Assembly: GCA_902706235.1 (NCBI GenBank)
Contig: CACSJR010000004.1
Span: 1 to 64,000 of the forward strand
Source: Citrobacter sp. 18056
GTDB taxonomy: Bacteria > Pseudomonadota > Gammaproteobacteria > Enterobacterales > Enterobacteriaceae
DNA: 64,000 bases
Direction of reading: 5' to 3'
Shown here: one piece after another, positions 20,648 to 32,815 of the stretch
How positions within the stretch are numbered: the stretch's first letter is position 1
Layout: every line of letters begins with the position of its first letter
Position numbers and translations under genes: made by a program
Notes under the pieces: generated by a model
What the model was told of the DNA's origin: nothing
The model's database searches: none
What the model saw: only the letters and a program-made list of their open reading frames with translations

Positions 20648-21673
20648 TTAGTCTTGTTGACTGGTTTTACGCTCAAGAGCTTTGAGACGCTTGCTCATGT
20701 CATCAATATTCATCACCAGCGCAGCGGTTTTACGCCAGGCCTTATTCGGCTGCAGCGGAATGCCTGAGGAGTATACACCAGGCTCAGTGATCGGGCGCAT
20801 AACCATGCCCATTCCGGTCACTGTGACTTTGTCGCAGATTTCCATGTGGCCATTGATAACGCTCGCACCGCCGATCATGCAGTAACGGCCAATTTTCAGG
20901 CTGCCTGCCATGATAACGCCGCCAGCAACGGCGGTATTGTCACCGATGACCACGTTGTGCGCAATCTGGCACTGGTTATCAATGATAACGCCATTGCCGA
21001 TCACGGTATCGTCAAGCGCACCGCGATCGATAGTGGTGCATGCACCGATCTCCACGCGATCGCCAATAATGACGCGGCCCAACTGGGGGATCTTCACCCA
21101 GTTGCCACGATCGTTGGCATAGCCGAAGCCGTCTGAGCCGATAACAGTACTGGATTGGATCAGGCAATTTTCACCGATCGCAATTTCATGGTAAACGGAG
21201 ACGTTCGCCCACAGGCGCGTTCCGGCACCGATAGTCGTGTCTTTACCTATGAAACAACCCGCACCAATGCGGACGTTATCGCCGAGAACAACCCCGGATT
21301 CGATAACCGCATTTGCCCCGATAGAGACGTTTTGACCGACTTTCGCAGTCGCATCAACCACCGCGCTCGGGGCGATATCCTGCGCCGGTTGCGGCGTGGA
21401 ATCGAGAATTTGGGCCATACGGGCGTAAGTCAGGTAGGGATTCTTCACTACCAGCGCCGCGCTTTTGGCAAAAGGTAAGTCGTCCGCCGTCATCACAACA
21501 GCAGAGGCCTGGCACAAGGCCAGGTGTTCACGGTATTTAGGATTTACCATGAATGTGATATGGCCTGCTTTAGCGGATTGCATGGACGCAACAGCGGTGA
21601 TGACGATATCGCCATCACCGTGTAATTCTGCATCCAACTGCTGAGCTAAATCAGCCAGTCGAATTGAAGGCAT
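20648..21673 (-). CDS. lpxD: UDP-3-O-(3-hydroxymyristoyl)glucosamine N-acyltransferase
   Basis: Third step of lipid A synthesis: N-acylation of the deacetylated product of LpxC. The 341 residues consist of an N-terminal uridine-binding domain, a long left-handed beta helix of hexapeptide repeats and a C-terminal helix. The catalytic histidine is in [12 protein letters not shown]. It starts 3 bp past the skp stop. Confidence 0.97.
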   Translation of the reverse strand: MPSIRLADLAQQLDAELHGDGDIVITAVASMQSAKAGHITFMVNPKYREHLALCQASAVVMTADDLPFAKSAALVVKNPYLTYARMAQILDSTPQPAQDIAPSAVVDATAKVGQNVSIGANAVIESGVVLGDNVRIGAGCFIGKDTTIGAGTRLWANVSVYHEIAIGENCLIQSSTVIGSDGFGYANDRGNWVKIPQLGRVIIGDRVEIGACTTIDRGALDDTVIGNGVIIDNQCQIAHNVVIGDNTAVAGGVIMAGSLKIGRYCMIGGASVINGHMEICDKVTVTGMGMVMRPITEPGVYSSGIPLQPNKAWRKTAALVMNIDDMSKRLKALERKTSQQD

Positions 21674-21676
21674 TAC

Positions 21677-22171
21677 TTATTTAACCTGTTTCAGCACATC
21701 AGCGGTGATGTCTTTAACGTCACTGCTGTTGTAAGCAACGGTGTTTGCGTCAACAACCAGATCGATTTTCTGGTCAGCCGCTACGCTCTTCACTGCAGAC
21801 TGGATACGAGTAACGAGTTTGCCACGTTCTTCGTTAGAACGACGTGCACGATCCTTCTCAAAAGCCTGAGCTTTCTGAGAGAACGCCTGGCGCTGAGACA
21901 TGATGTCTTTTTCCATCTTGCTGCGTTCGCTCGCTTTCATGGTAGAGCCGTCACGCTGAAGACGCTGCATTTTGCTCTGCAGATCGGATTCTTGACGCTG
22001 CAGTTCGCTTGCACGACCTTTGAACTCGTTTTCCAGAGTCGCAGAAACACCTGTTTTCTGTGCAACCTGCTGGAACAAATCACCCATGTTAACAATTGCA
22101 ATAGTATCTGCTGCTTGCGCAGACGCTGCCATTGCTAAACCCAGACCTGCAGCTAATAACCACTTTTTCAC
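21677..22171 (-). CDS. skp: periplasmic chaperone Skp
   Basis: Trimeric jellyfish-shaped chaperone that holds unfolded outer-membrane proteins for the Bam complex. The 164 residues begin with a signal peptide ending SAQA, then [16 protein letters not shown] long charged coiled-coil region covers about 50-130. The start is GTG at 22169-22171 with AAGGAG (22179-22184) upstream, as in E. coli; upstream in-frame ATGs would add 40 residues and bury the signal peptide, so they were rejected. Three residues longer than E. coli, in the tentacle region. Confidence 0.95.
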   Translation of the reverse strand: MKKWLLAAGLGLAMAASAQAADTIAIVNMGDLFQQVAQKTGVSATLENEFKGRASELQRQESDLQSKMQRLQRDGSTMKASERSKMEKDIMSQRQAFSQKAQAFEKDRARRSNEERGKLVTRIQSAVKSVAADQKIDLVVDANTVAYNSSDVKDITADVLKQVK

Positions 22172-22296
22172 AATAAAACTCCTTACCATCCCATGAATGC
22201 CCGAAGGCACCGTTTTTTGCGAAGTCATGCAACCACGCGAGTGATCGTCAGATGTCATCGCTACTACTGCTACTTGCATTCCTTTGCACAAAACAA

Positions 22297-24702
22297 TTAC
22301 CAGGTTTTACCAATGTTAAACTGGAACTGTTCTGCTTTGTCCCCATCGTACTTTTTAAACGGTTGGGCGTAGGAGAAGACCAACGGCCCCAATGGCGACA
22401 TCCATTGTAATGCGATACCTGCAGACATACGGATATTGCCCGGGTCGCCGTAATCAGGCACCCCTGCGGCTTGCATCTGCGCGGTGTTTTCCCAGTTTGT
22501 ATCCCAGACGGTACCGGCATCCCAGAAGAATGACGTACGGACTGAGTTAGCATATTTATCACTGATAAACGGCGTTGGAACAATCAGCTCAGCGCTGGCC
22601 ACGGCCATTGCGTTACCACCGACGGCGTCGTCAGATTTACACAAGGTTTCGTTATCGCAGTTATCCTGATTCGGGCCGTAGTAAACCGCTTTAGGACCGA
22701 TGTTGTTCGACTGGAAACCACGTACGGTGCTTGAACCACCGGCATAGAAGTTTTCATAGAATGGCAGTTCTTTGCCACCTAAACCATCACCGTAGCCCCA
22801 ACGTGTACGACCCAACAGCACCCACTTGTGATCGTTATCGATCGGGAAGTAGGAAGCGGTATCGAGCGTCACTTTGTAGAACTCGTTATCGGAGCCAGGA
22901 ATAGTCACTTTACCGTTCAGGTTAACGCGTGAACCTTCCGTCGGGAAGAACCCACGGTCAAGATGGTTATACGTCCAACCGTAGTTGAAAGTGAAGTCAT
23001 CCGCAGAGAAACTCGAATCGTCGTTGGTGGTGCTTGTACCCTGACCGATCGAATCCAGGTAGCGGTTCATAGCCACCTGCGGCTGCATGTTGGACAGGTC
23101 GTTATGCACGTAGCCCAGACCCGCGCGCAGCGTGTTGTATTCGTTAATCGGGAAGCCCAACGTACCATCAAGGCCGTAGCTCTTGTTGGTGTACGAGGAG
23201 AGATCCGCATCATCGGCTTTAAAGTCATTGTAGAAGATACGACCGCCGAGACTCACGCCATCAACCGTAAAGTACGGGTTGGTCACAGAAAACTCAGAGT
23301 AGGTCTGGTAGTCGTTCTTGGTACCGTTGATACCGACAGAGTAACCTGTACCCAGCCAGTTATCCTGCTGAACGCCAACCTGGAAGCTGATGCCGCTTTC
23401 GGTACCGTAACCCACACCAAAGTTGAAACTACCGGTGTTACGTTCTTTCACCTTGTAGACAACATCAACCTGATCCGGGCTGCCCGGTACGCGCTGCGTA
23501 TCCACGTCAACGGTTTCGAAGTAACCCAGACGGTTCAGACGATCTTTACCTGAATCAACGAGGTCACTGCCAAGCCATGAGCCTTCCATCTGACGCATTT
23601 CACGACGCAGGACCGCATCTTTGGAGGTATCGTTACCTTCAAAGCGAATCTTACGTACGTAGTAACGGTTACCCGCATCAACGCTCACGTGCAGCTTGAC
23701 GGTTTTGTCAGCATCGTTGATTTCAGGCTGTGACTGTACGCGTGGATAGGCGTAGCCGTAGCGACCCAGAAGTTTCTTGATGTTATCTTCCATTTTGGTC
23801 ACTTTCGCACCGTTGTAGAGTTCACCTGGCTCTACTTTGGTCAGGCTTTCAATCTCCGCAGAGTGGCCTGCCAGGTTTCCACTGACCTCAACGCCCGACA
23901 GCTTATACTGATCGCCTTCGGTAATGTTGACGGTGATGTAGATACCTTTTTTATCCGGCGTCAGACTGACCTGAGTGGAATCGATATTGAAACGTGCATA
24001 ACCACGATCCAGATAGTAGCTGCGCAGGGTTTCAAGGTCGCCCGCGAGCTTCTGTTTCTGGTATTTACGATCGCCGACGACGTTCCACCACGGCACTTCG
24101 TCACGCAGCTGGAAGTTAGAGATCAGCTCATCGGTGCTGAACGCATGGTTACCGACGATGTTGATCTGTTGAATTTTGGCCGATACGCCTTCCTGGAAGA
24201 CCAGTTTCAGGTCAACACGGTTACGCGGCAGCGGAGTCACAACGGCTTTAACGCTCGCACTGTACTTACCGACGCTGTAATAGAAGTCTTCCAGTCCCTT
24301 CTCGATATCACCGAGAGTGGTACGGTCGAGAGATTCGCCAACGCGAACGCCAGAGGCTTCGAGATTCTGTTTGAGCATGTCATCTTTCACCGATTTGTTA
24401 CCGGAGAAAGTGATGCTGGCAATCGTTGGGCGCTCTTTGACCTGCACCAACAACGTATCACCATCACGCAGAACACGAACATCCTCGAAGTTGCCAGTGG
24501 CAAACAGCGCACGGATGGTGTTACTGATGTCTTCATCAGTAACCGTATCGCCAGGACGAACTGGCATGCTGAGGAGGGCCGCACCAACAGCGACTCGCTG
24601 CAGGCCTTCGAAATGAATATCCTTCACTACGAATCCGTCAGCACCGTATACGGTCGCGCTGCCGAACAGCAGCGACGCTATGAGCAACTTTTTCATCGCC
24701 AT
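22297..24702 (-). CDS. bamA: outer-membrane protein assembly factor BamA
   Basis: Core of the beta-barrel assembly machine. The 801 residues comprise a signal peptide ending SATVYG, five POTRA repeats to about residue 420, and a 16-strand barrel. The barrel holds the conserved VRGF loop 6 motif (STVRGFQSN) and ends FQFNIGKTW, the terminal strand with a C-terminal aromatic residue. Slightly shorter than E. coli (810), with differences in extracellular loops. It lies between rseP and skp. Confidence 0.97.
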   Translation of the reverse strand: MAMKKLLIASLLFGSATVYGADGFVVKDIHFEGLQRVAVGAALLSMPVRPGDTVTDEDISNTIRALFATGNFEDVRVLRDGDTLLVQVKERPTIASITFSGNKSVKDDMLKQNLEASGVRVGESLDRTTLGDIEKGLEDFYYSVGKYSASVKAVVTPLPRNRVDLKLVFQEGVSAKIQQINIVGNHAFSTDELISNFQLRDEVPWWNVVGDRKYQKQKLAGDLETLRSYYLDRGYARFNIDSTQVSLTPDKKGIYITVNITEGDQYKLSGVEVSGNLAGHSAEIESLTKVEPGELYNGAKVTKMEDNIKKLLGRYGYAYPRVQSQPEINDADKTVKLHVSVDAGNRYYVRKIRFEGNDTSKDAVLRREMRQMEGSWLGSDLVDSGKDRLNRLGYFETVDVDTQRVPGSPDQVDVVYKVKERNTGSFNFGVGYGTESGISFQVGVQQDNWLGTGYSVGINGTKNDYQTYSEFSVTNPYFTVDGVSLGGRIFYNDFKADDADLSSYTNKSYGLDGTLGFPINEYNTLRAGLGYVHNDLSNMQPQVAMNRYLDSIGQGTSTTNDDSSFSADDFTFNYGWTYNHLDRGFFPTEGSRVNLNGKVTIPGSDNEFYKVTLDTASYFPIDNDHKWVLLGRTRWGYGDGLGGKELPFYENFYAGGSSTVRGFQSNNIGPKAVYYGPNQDNCDNETLCKSDDAVGGNAMAVASAELIVPTPFISDKYANSVRTSFFWDAGTVWDTNWENTAQMQAAGVPDYGDPGNIRMSAGIALQWMSPLGPLVFSYAQPFKKYDGDKAEQFQFNIGKTW

Positions 24703-24732
24703 CGTTATTATGCGTTCTTCCTAACACTCTCT

Positions 24733-26085
24733 CTACAACCGAGAGAAATCATTGAAAAGTGCAAGCCCCATTAACAGCACCAGCAATATTGAGCCAATGC
24801 GATAACTAAAGTCTTGAACTCGCTCGGATACCGGTCCGCCCTTCAGCTTTTCAATCGCCAGGAAGAGCAGATGACCCCCGTCTAAAACGGGTAGCGGGAA
24901 CAGGTTGATAATGCCCAGATTCACACTGATGAGCGCAAGAAACATCAGATAGTAAATCAACCCAAACTCCGCTGACATCCCAGCCCCCTGAGCAATCGAA
25001 ATTGGCCCACTGAGGTTGTTCAGTTTTACGTCACCGGTTATCAATTTCCCCAGCATCTGAACCGTCAACTTCATCAACTGCCAGGTTTTATCCGTGGCCT
25101 GAATGATGGCAGCGAACGGCCCGTACTGGCGCACTGTCTTGTACTCATCGGGTAACGGGATGATTTTTGGAACCACACCCGCAAACCCTTCAGCTTTCCC
25201 TTTACCGGGCTTTGTATCTGGTATCAGCGTTAAAGACAAGGGACTCCCCTGTCTGTCTATCTCCAATCGCAGCGGCTTGCCGGGATTGTCTCGCACCAAA
25301 GTGACAAATGTCATCCACTGTGTGAGTGGCTGACCATCGACTTTAACGATCCTGTCGCCTGCTTGCAAACCTGCTTTGCGCGCAGCAGAGTCAATTTGCA
25401 CTTCAGCCAGTGCCGTCTCGACTTGTGCACCGCGTGGTCGAATCCCCAGTGACGTGACGGGATCTTCCTTATCAGGCTCAAATGCCCAGTGGCGCAGATT
25501 AAGAATTTTATCCTGACGCTGCTGTGTTCCAAAAGGTGCAACGGTGAGCGTCGTTTGCTCATCGCCAATTTTTGTCACCAGCGCCAGACGGACTGCATCC
25601 CAATCAGGCGTTTCGATACCATCAACGGCTTTAAGTTCCGTGCCTGGTGCAATTTGTGCTTCTGCAGCAATCGAATTGGGTGTTATTTCACCAATAACCG
25701 GGCGCACACCAGGGACACCGATGATAAACACCAACCAATAGGCGAAAATGGCAAAGATGAAATTGGCAACCGGACCGGCGGCAATAATAGCCGCCCGCTG
25801 GCCAACGGTTTTATTGTTGAAAGCGTGGTGACGCATCTCCGGAGTTACCGGTTCGACGCGCTCATCCAGCATTTTGACGTAACCGCCCAGAGGGATAAGG
25901 GCGATGACATATTCGGTTCCCTGACGGTCAACTCGACGCCAGAGCGCTTTACCAAAACCAATGGAAAAGCGCTCCACATGGACGCCGCAGCGACGAGCAA
26001 CCCAGAAATGACCAAATTCATGCACAGTGATTAATACACCCAGTGCAACAATGAATGCCGCCAGATTCCAGAGAATGCTCAGCAT
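24733..26085 (-). CDS. rseP: sigma-E regulatory site-2 protease RseP
   Basis: Intramembrane zinc metalloprotease that cuts RseA after DegS and so releases sigma-E. The 450 residues (start at 26083-26085) equal E. coli; an in-frame ATG 45 bp upstream overlaps the end of cdsA and was rejected. HEFGH at 22-26 in the first membrane segment is the zinc site; [13 protein letters not shown] near residue 395-405 gives the third ligand. Two periplasmic PDZ domains lie in between. Confidence 0.96.
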   Translation of the reverse strand: MLSILWNLAAFIVALGVLITVHEFGHFWVARRCGVHVERFSIGFGKALWRRVDRQGTEYVIALIPLGGYVKMLDERVEPVTPEMRHHAFNNKTVGQRAAIIAAGPVANFIFAIFAYWLVFIIGVPGVRPVIGEITPNSIAAEAQIAPGTELKAVDGIETPDWDAVRLALVTKIGDEQTTLTVAPFGTQQRQDKILNLRHWAFEPDKEDPVTSLGIRPRGAQVETALAEVQIDSAARKAGLQAGDRIVKVDGQPLTQWMTFVTLVRDNPGKPLRLEIDRQGSPLSLTLIPDTKPGKGKAEGFAGVVPKIIPLPDEYKTVRQYGPFAAIIQATDKTWQLMKLTVQMLGKLITGDVKLNNLSGPISIAQGAGMSAEFGLIYYLMFLALISVNLGIINLFPLPVLDGGHLLFLAIEKLKGGPVSERVQDFSYRIGSILLVLLMGLALFNDFSRL

Positions 26086-26096
26086 AAACCCTTCCG

Positions 26097-26954
26097 TCAA
26101 ATCGTCCTGAAGACTAAAAGTAGCAGGCAAGCAAACACCGGAACCGCAGCCGTCAGGCTGTCAATTCGGTCAAGAATGCCACCGTGCCCAGGGATCAAAT
26201 TCCCACTGTCTTTGATGCCGGCTTCTCGCTTAAACATACTTTCTGTTAAATCGCCCAGCACGGATGCCAGCGCGGCAACCAGAGAACACGTTAACAGCGT
26301 CGTCGGCGCAACGTCCAGGTTCACACACAGACCATAAATCCAGGAGATCACCGCCGCAGTGAACAGTCCACCGAGAAAACCTTGCCAGGTCTTGCCCGGG
26401 GAGACTTTTGGCGCCAGTTTATGTTTACCGAACAGCTTACCGAACATGTAGGCGCCGGAGTCAGCCCCCCACACCAGAATCATGATGTAGAGCAGCCAAA
26501 TCGCACCGCTGTAATGGTTATCATCATAATGCCAGGCACGCAGCGTCAGCATTCCCCAGAAGAAAGGAATAATGGTCAACAGACCAAACACCAGACGCAG
26601 CGTTTTAGAATTACGCCACAGCGCAGCAGAACCCGGATAAAACAACACCAGCAGCAGTGCGACTATCCACCAGCCCAACGAGGCCCAAAGGGAGCCTTCA
26701 ACCAGCGGTTGATGGACGTTGTGATGATATTCCGGAAGCCAAAAGAGCATCGCGGAAAGAATTAATCCGCAAAGCACCGCCAGCCATACTCGCTGTGAAC
26801 GAGATTTAAAACCGCTTAATTGACCCCATTCCCAGGCCGCCAACATGCACACCACCAGGGTGACAATAGCGAAACCTATTGGCGGCAAAAGAAACAACGC
26901 CGCAATAACAACGGGTATTAAAACGAAAGCAGAGATCAGGCGATACTTCAGCAA
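26097..26954 (-). CDS. cdsA: phosphatidate cytidylyltransferase
   Basis: Integral membrane enzyme making CDP-diacylglycerol from CTP and phosphatidate, the precursor of all membrane phospholipids. The 285 residues contain about eight membrane segments and the family signature spanning [18 protein letters not shown] and LDRIDS near the C terminus. The start is TTG (26952-26954), as in E. coli. It is 12 bp downstream of uppS. Confidence 0.96.
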   Translation of the reverse strand: MLKYRLISAFVLIPVVIAALFLLPPIGFAIVTLVVCMLAAWEWGQLSGFKSRSQRVWLAVLCGLILSAMLFWLPEYHHNVHQPLVEGSLWASLGWWIVALLLVLFYPGSAALWRNSKTLRLVFGLLTIIPFFWGMLTLRAWHYDDNHYSGAIWLLYIMILVWGADSGAYMFGKLFGKHKLAPKVSPGKTWQGFLGGLFTAAVISWIYGLCVNLDVAPTTLLTCSLVAALASVLGDLTESMFKREAGIKDSGNLIPGHGGILDRIDSLTAAVPVFACLLLLVFRTI

Positions 26955-26966
26955 GAGCTACCCCCA

Positions 26967-27725
26967 TCAGGCTTTGTCGTCACCAGCCTCTGTGCCGCCG
27001 AAACGACGCTCTCGATTGGCAAAGGCATGCAACGCCCCTTCAAAGTCTTGTTCATCGAAATCGGGCCAGAGAACATCTGTAAAGTAAAGTTCGGCATAGG
27101 CAATTTGCCACAACAAAAAGTTACTAATGCGATGCTCTCCCCCTGTCCTAATTACTAAATCTACGGGAGCCAGTTCATGCATGCAGATTTGCTGACCCAG
27201 CAAATCTTCGGTGATATCGTCAGGACGCAACAGCCCTTCCTGGACTTGTGTAGCAAGATGCTGAACTCCCTGAATAATGTCCCAGCGCCCACCATAATTC
27301 GCAGCAATATTCAGTGTCAGTCCGGTGTTGTTCCCGGTCAACGCTTCTGCTTTGCGAATACGCTCCTGTAAACGGGCGTTAAAGCGGCGAGTATCACCGA
27401 TAATACGCAAGCGTACGTTGTGTCTGTGCAGGCTTTTTACTTCACTATCCAGCGCCCAAACGAACAGTTCCATCAATGCGCTGACTTCCTGCTCAGGGCG
27501 ATTCCAGTTCTCACTGCTAAAGGCATAAAGCGTTAACGCCTCAATACCGTTATTTGCCGCAAAAGAGACGGCACGACGCACCGATTTTGCTCCGGCTTTA
27601 TGGCCGAAGGCACGGATCTTGCCTTGTCTCTTCGCCCAGCGACCATTGCCGTCCATAATGATGGCCACATGATGGCAGCCGTGGGATGGCAGGTTCTCGC
27701 TGATTGGTTGGTTAGCAGACAACAT
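26967..27725 (-). CDS. uppS: undecaprenyl diphosphate synthase
   Basis: Cis-prenyltransferase that extends farnesyl diphosphate to C55 for cell-wall and O-antigen carriers (also called ispU). The 252 residues contain [10 protein letters not shown] with catalytic D25 and a family-typical [15 protein letters not shown] near residue 195-210. It is separated from dxr by 186 bp that holds a terminator and alternative hairpins, so it may have a separate promoter. Confidence 0.96.
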   Translation of the reverse strand: MLSANQPISENLPSHGCHHVAIIMDGNGRWAKRQGKIRAFGHKAGAKSVRRAVSFAANNGIEALTLYAFSSENWNRPEQEVSALMELFVWALDSEVKSLHRHNVRLRIIGDTRRFNARLQERIRKAEALTGNNTGLTLNIAANYGGRWDIIQGVQHLATQVQEGLLRPDDITEDLLGQQICMHELAPVDLVIRTGGEHRISNFLLWQIAYAELYFTDVLWPDFDEQDFEGALHAFANRERRFGGTEAGDDKA

Positions 27726-27783
27726 AACGCGTTATTAGTCCATGAAAAGGAATTAGCGGTACCGGAATACAGACGCTTAGCGC

Positions 27784-27808
27784 AAAAAAGCCGTGTAAAT
27801 CCACGGCT
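27784..27808 (-). terminator. intrinsic terminator downstream of dxr
   Basis: On the minus strand AGCCGTG/CACGGCT forms a stem with a six-base loop followed by six T. It lies about 105 bp after the dxr stop and 58 bp before the uppS start, so it may attenuate rather than fully separate the two genes. Confidence 0.75.
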
Positions 27809-27812
27809 CCCT

Positions 27813-27864
27813 CGATAACACTTTGCCGTTACAGTGTTATCGGATGGCGCAGACTATAACACTG
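27813..27864 (-). repeat. three-arm alternating inverted repeat
   Basis: Read on the minus strand the arms are CAGTGTTAT (27864-27856), CGATAACACTG (27842-27832) and AGTGTTATCG (27822-27813). The middle arm can pair perfectly with either neighbour (9 or 10 bp), so two hairpins exclude each other. It lies between the dxr stop and the terminator at 27784. Confidence 0.75.
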
Positions 27865-27911
27865 AAGCCCAGCGCTAACAAATGCCTGCGTGCCCGTTGC
27901 ACGGATAATCA

Positions 27912-29108
27912 TCAGCTTGCGAAGCGCATCACCTGCTGGTTTGCGACACTTCTTGCACGCGCGTCGACTTCCATCACCTCATCCACACCTTCTGGCTCTT
28001 GCAAATCCAGAATTGACAGGACCTCGAGGTTCACGGCAGCAATGTCCGTGAAGTGAATTTTCGACGTCAGAAATGCCTCAACGCTCACTTCATTGGCGGC
28101 GTTCAGCGCGGTAGTTGCCGCCTGGCCCTGATCAAATGCGTCCATTGCCAGCTTCAGGCACGGGTAACGCTGATAATCAGGCTCTGCAAATGACAGTTCG
28201 CTTAATGCTTTGAAATCCAATGGATTAACGCCAGACTCAACGCGCCCCGGCCAGGCCATAGTATGGGCAATTGGCGTGCGCATATCCGGCTCACCAAGCT
28301 GGGCCAGCACGCTGCCGTCACGGTAGCGCACCATCGAATGAATCACAGACTGCGGATGGATAATGACTTCCATCTGTTGAGCTGAGGCATTAAATAGCCA
28401 GCGTGCTTCTATGTATTCCAGACCTTTATTCATCATGGTGGCAGAATCGACTGAAATTTTACGTCCCATCGACCAGTTCGGATGACGACAGGCCTGATCC
28501 GGCGTCATATCGCGCAGTTCAGACAAAGGCGTTTCGCGGAACGGGCCACCAGATCCGGTAAGCAGAATAGACAAAACGCCATTCTGCTCAAGGGAAGCGT
28601 AACCCAGCTGATTTTGAATTGTTTCCGGTAAACTCTGAAAAATGGCGTTGTGCTCGCTGTCGACTGGCAGCAGACGCGCCCCACTCTCTTTCACGGCGTC
28701 CATAAACAAACGTCCACAGGTGACCAGCGACTCTTTATTGGCAAGCAGAATGGTTTTTCCGGCGCGGATAGCCGCCAGCGTCGGCATCAATCCTGCGGCA
28801 CCGACAATCGCCGCCATCACCTGGTCGACATCATCCAGCGCAGCGACATCGCAGGCAGCCTGTTGGCCGCTCAGAACTTCCGTCTGGCTCCCGTGCTGAC
28901 GCAGCGCAACAATCAGCGCAGCGGCGCTTTGTGCATCGTCCATAACGGCGTATTGCGGGGAGAACTCAAGGCATTGCTCAACCATACGCTCGACGTTTTT
29001 CCCGGCCACCAGCGCGGTAACAGAGAAAAGGCCGCGATTATTACGCACCACATCCAGCGTGCTACAGCCGATAGAGCCTGTGGAGCCCAGAACGGTTAAA
29101 TGCTTCAT
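27912..29108 (-). CDS. dxr: 1-deoxy-D-xylulose 5-phosphate reductoisomerase
   Basis: NADPH-dependent second enzyme of the MEP isoprenoid pathway (target of fosmidomycin). The 398 residues begin with the Rossmann motif [13 protein letters not shown] at residues 7-19. [12 protein letters not shown] carries metal-binding acids, and the flexible loop around [26 protein letters not shown] follows. It feeds isoprenoid precursors to the adjacent uppS. Confidence 0.97.
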   Translation of the reverse strand: MKHLTVLGSTGSIGCSTLDVVRNNRGLFSVTALVAGKNVERMVEQCLEFSPQYAVMDDAQSAAALIVALRQHGSQTEVLSGQQAACDVAALDDVDQVMAAIVGAAGLMPTLAAIRAGKTILLANKESLVTCGRLFMDAVKESGARLLPVDSEHNAIFQSLPETIQNQLGYASLEQNGVLSILLTGSGGPFRETPLSELRDMTPDQACRHPNWSMGRKISVDSATMMNKGLEYIEARWLFNASAQQMEVIIHPQSVIHSMVRYRDGSVLAQLGEPDMRTPIAHTMAWPGRVESGVNPLDFKALSELSFAEPDYQRYPCLKLAMDAFDQGQAATTALNAANEVSVEAFLTSKIHFTDIAAVNLEVLSILDLQEPEGVDEVMEVDARARSVANQQVMRFAS

Positions 29109-29130
29109 GAAAAATCCGAAGAAGAAAGTC

Positions 29131-29180
29131 TAAAAAGCAAAACGCCGCCAGTAAAACCCGGAGGTTTCCTGAACGGCGTT
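29131..29180 (-). terminator. probable terminator of frr
   Basis: On the minus strand AACGCCGTT (from 29180) pairs with GGCGGCGTT (to 29141), with a nested AAACC/GGGTTT stem, and TTGCTTTTTAG follows. It lies between the frr stop and the dxr start. Confidence 0.6.
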
Positions 29181-29199
29181 CATCAGATAACGTCAGAAA

Positions 29200-29757
29200 T
29201 CAGAACTGCATCAGTTCCGTTTCTTTTTCTGCCAGCGCCGCGTCCACTTTCTTGATAGCGGCGTCGGTCATTTTCTGCACATCGTCCTGGGAGCGACGGT
29301 CATCATCTTCGCTGATCTCTTTGTCTTTCAGCAGCGCTTTAACTTTATCGTTCGCATCACGACGGACGTTACGCACGGAAACACGCGCTTGTTCTGCTTC
29401 ACCGCGTACGATCTTGGTCAGATCTTTACGACGTTCTTCAGTCAGCGGAGGCAGCGGAACGCGAATGTCGGTGCCCGCAGAGCTCGGGTTCAGACCGAGA
29501 TCGGACGCCATAATCGCTTTCTCAACGGCCGGGCTCAGAGAGCGATCGAATACGTTGATTTTCAGGGTACGGGAATCTTCTACCGTCACGCTTGCCAGCT
29601 GACGCAGCGGAGTCGGTGTACCGTAGTATTCGACAACGATGCCATCGAGCAGGCTTGGAGAAGCACGGCCCGTGCGGATTTTGCTGATCTGGTTTTTGAA
29701 TGATTCTACGCATTTTTCCATGCGCACTTCGGCATCTTTTCTGATATCGCTAATCAC
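29200..29757 (-). CDS. frr: ribosome recycling factor
   Basis: RRF splits post-termination ribosomes together with EF-G. The 185 residues match the family exactly; the N terminus [14 protein letters not shown] and the internal [16 protein letters not shown] hinge region are conserved. The start is GTG (29755-29757), as in E. coli. It follows pyrH after 164 bp that hold a strong 9-bp hairpin, CCACACTCG/CGAGTGTGG, at 29798-29823. Confidence 0.97.
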   Translation of the reverse strand: MISDIRKDAEVRMEKCVESFKNQISKIRTGRASPSLLDGIVVEYYGTPTPLRQLASVTVEDSRTLKINVFDRSLSPAVEKAIMASDLGLNPSSAGTDIRVPLPPLTEERRKDLTKIVRGEAEQARVSVRNVRRDANDKVKALLKDKEISEDDDRRSQDDVQKMTDAAIKKVDAALAEKETELMQF

Positions 29758-29921
29758 GTTACGAATCCTTGAAATCTTGTCTCAGGCTGACCATACGCCA
29801 CACTCGCCGATTTGCGAGTGTGGTAAGTATAGCCCGTATAATTCCTGGCGCCGAAAAGGGCGGCCTGGTAAGCATCGCAAAATTAAAGCGGAATCTTACC
29901 TTTATTTGTTGTTTACGGAAA

Positions 29922-30647
29922 TTATTCCGTAATTAATGTACCTTCTTTCTCACCCATCACCACGCGACGCAGCGCGCCTGCTTTGTTCATGTTGAAGACA
30001 CGAATCGGCAGTTTATGGTCACGAGCCAGCGTGAACGCAGCAAGATCCATCACTTTCAACTCTTTATCCAGTACTTCAGCGTAGCTCAACTGATCGTACA
30101 TTGTCGCAGAAGGATCTTTTGCCGGGTCAGCGGTAAATACGCCGTCGACTTTGGTGGCTTTCAATACCACGTCCGCTTCAATTTCGATACCCCGCAGGCA
30201 GGCTGCGGAATCGGTGGTGAAGAACGGGTTACCGGTACCGGCGGAGAGGATAACGACGCGGTTATTACGCAGCAGACTGATAGCCTCTGCCCAGCTGTAG
30301 TTATCACACACACCATTCAGCGGAATGGCGGACATCAGGCGGGCGTTCACATAGGCGCGATGGAGTGCATCACGCATAGCCAGGCCATTCATGACGGTTG
30401 CCAGCATGCCCATGTGGTCGCCCACAACGCGGTTCATACCCGCTTTTGCCAGACCCGCACCACGGAAAAGGTTACCACCACCAATCACCACACCGACCTG
30501 GATCCCCAGTTCGACCAGTTCTTTAATTTCCTGCGCCATACGATCGAGAATGCTGGCATCGATACCGAAGCCTTCAGTTCCCTGCAGTGCTTCGCCACTG
30601 AGCTTAAGCAGAATGCGTTTGTAGACGGGTTTTGCATTGGTAGCCAT
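29922..30647 (-). CDS. pyrH: UMP kinase
   Basis: Hexameric amino-acid-kinase-family enzyme that phosphorylates UMP, activated by GTP and inhibited by UTP. The 241 residues equal E. coli; [13 protein letters not shown] at the N terminus and [14 protein letters not shown] are the phosphate- and substrate-binding loops. It lies downstream of tsf behind a terminator. Confidence 0.97.
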   Translation of the reverse strand: MATNAKPVYKRILLKLSGEALQGTEGFGIDASILDRMAQEIKELVELGIQVGVVIGGGNLFRGAGLAKAGMNRVVGDHMGMLATVMNGLAMRDALHRAYVNARLMSAIPLNGVCDNYSWAEAISLLRNNRVVILSAGTGNPFFTTDSAACLRGIEIEADVVLKATKVDGVFTADPAKDPSATMYDQLSYAEVLDKELKVMDLAAFTLARDHKLPIRVFNMNKAGALRRVVMGEKEGTLITE

Positions 30648-30760
30648 ATTTCTTTCCTGGGACTGTCAACGTTTGAAAGGGGTAAATTCTGGCGACAAGG
30701 ATATGTCGCGCATCAGTGCAAGCCTATAGGAGCCTGACTAATTTTTACTTAATGGGGCTC

Positions 30761-30786
30761 AAAAAGAAGCCGCCCTCAGGCGGCTC
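30761..30786 (-). terminator. intrinsic terminator of rpsB-tsf
   Basis: On the minus strand AGCCGCC/GGCGGCT forms the stem with a short loop, followed by TCTTTTT. It lies 12 bp after the tsf stop. Confidence 0.85.
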
Positions 30787-30797
30787 CTTGTCGATCA

Positions 30798-31649
30798 TTA
30801 AGACTGCTTGGACATTGCAGCAACTTCTGCTGCGAAGTCAGTCTCAACTTTCTGGATACCTTCGCCCACTTCAAAGCGGATGAAGTTAGTCACGGTAGCG
30901 TTGTTCTCTTTCAGGAACTGACCAACGGTCTTGCTTGGTTCCATAACGAAAGGCTGGCCGGTCAGAGAAACTTCGCCGGTGAATTTCTTCATGCGGCCTT
31001 CAACCATTTTCTCTGCGATTTCTTTCGGCTTACCGGACTGCATCGCGATATCCAGCTGTACCTGGTATTCTTTTTCTACCACGTCAGCAGACACGTCTTC
31101 TGGGTTTACGAATTCTGGCTTGCTAGCTGCGATATGCATTGCAACTTGCTTAACCAACTCTTCGCTCGCGCCTTTAGCAGACACCAGAACACCGATGCGA
31201 GCACCGTGCAGGTAGCTACCCAGCACTTCGCCTTCCAGAGCAGAAACGCGACGGATGTTGATGTTCTCACCGATTTTAGCAACCAGAGCAACACGTTCTT
31301 CTTCGAACTGTGCTTTCAGAACTTCAACGTCAGTGATTTTGCCAGCAACTGCTGCATCCAGAACTTTGTTAGCGAAAGCCTGGAAACCGCCGTCTTTAGC
31401 AACGAAATCAGTCTGGCAGTTAACTTCCAGAATGATGCCGTAGTTGCCATTGATCTTAGTGATGATCACGCCGTCAGCAGCAACGTTGCCTGCTTTTTTC
31501 GCAGCTTTGATAGCACCAGATTTACGCATATTTTCGATTGCCAGCTCGATGTCGCCATTAGCTTCAGTCAGGGCTTTTTTGCAATCCATCATGCCTGCGC
31601 CAGTACGTTCACGCAGCTCTTTAACCAGGGAGGCGGTAATTTCAGCCAT
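30798..31649 (-). CDS. tsf: elongation factor Ts
   Basis: Guanine nucleotide exchange factor for EF-Tu. The 283 residues equal E. coli. The N-terminal UBA-like helices carry [17 protein letters not shown], the EF-Ts signature, and the [10 protein letters not shown] loop inserts into EF-Tu. Co-transcribed with rpsB, with an attenuating hairpin in the spacer. Confidence 0.98.
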   Translation of the reverse strand: MAEITASLVKELRERTGAGMMDCKKALTEANGDIELAIENMRKSGAIKAAKKAGNVAADGVIITKINGNYGIILEVNCQTDFVAKDGGFQAFANKVLDAAVAGKITDVEVLKAQFEEERVALVAKIGENINIRRVSALEGEVLGSYLHGARIGVLVSAKGASEELVKQVAMHIAASKPEFVNPEDVSADVVEKEYQVQLDIAMQSGKPKEIAEKMVEGRMKKFTGEVSLTGQPFVMEPSKTVGQFLKENNATVTNFIRFEVGEGIQKVETDFAAEVAAMSKQS

Positions 31650-31707
31650 TCTAAAATCCTCGGGAAATTGAAACCGCCCGGCGTAAGGCCAAACGGTTAT
31701 AAAAGTG

Positions 31708-31734
31708 AAAAAGGGGCCGCTTAAGAGGGCCCCT
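31708..31734 (-). terminator. rpsB-tsf intergenic attenuator
   Basis: On the minus strand AGGGGCC/GGCCCCT with a nine-base loop is followed by TTTTTC. It has terminator form but sits inside the rpsB-tsf operon, so partial termination lowering tsf relative to rpsB is the likely effect. Confidence 0.75.
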
Positions 31735-31769
31735 ATCCATACTCGGTACTAATAAGGGCTTAAACCTTA

Positions 31770-32657
<888 letters not shown>

Positions 32658-32666
32658 TCGGCGCGC

Positions 32667-32696
32667 TTTATACCATAAATTGCGAGCGGAAACCAA
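32667..32696 (-). promoter_or_regulatory. candidate rpsB promoter
   Basis: On the minus strand TTGGTT (32691-32696) and TATAAA (32667-32672) are spaced 18 bp apart, placing the start at the 5' end of the tff/leader RNA. The intergenic region to map (32700-32815) also needs a divergent map promoter, but I cannot assign its boxes with confidence. Confidence 0.5.
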
Positions 32697-32815
32697 TAAA
32701 TGTTGGTGCGAAGCGCTGTAATGATTCTCAATTTGGCAGTCGATAGCGACGGCTGTTACCATTGTCAGCACTTACACTCGTATTGCCGATAAATCGGCCT
32801 CGATGGACAGAATTC

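Noticed and set aside
22172-22291. N-terminal extension of Skp to an upstream ATG
   Set aside because: It would add 40 residues in front of a clear signal peptide; the GTG with AAGGAG at proper spacing fits the family.
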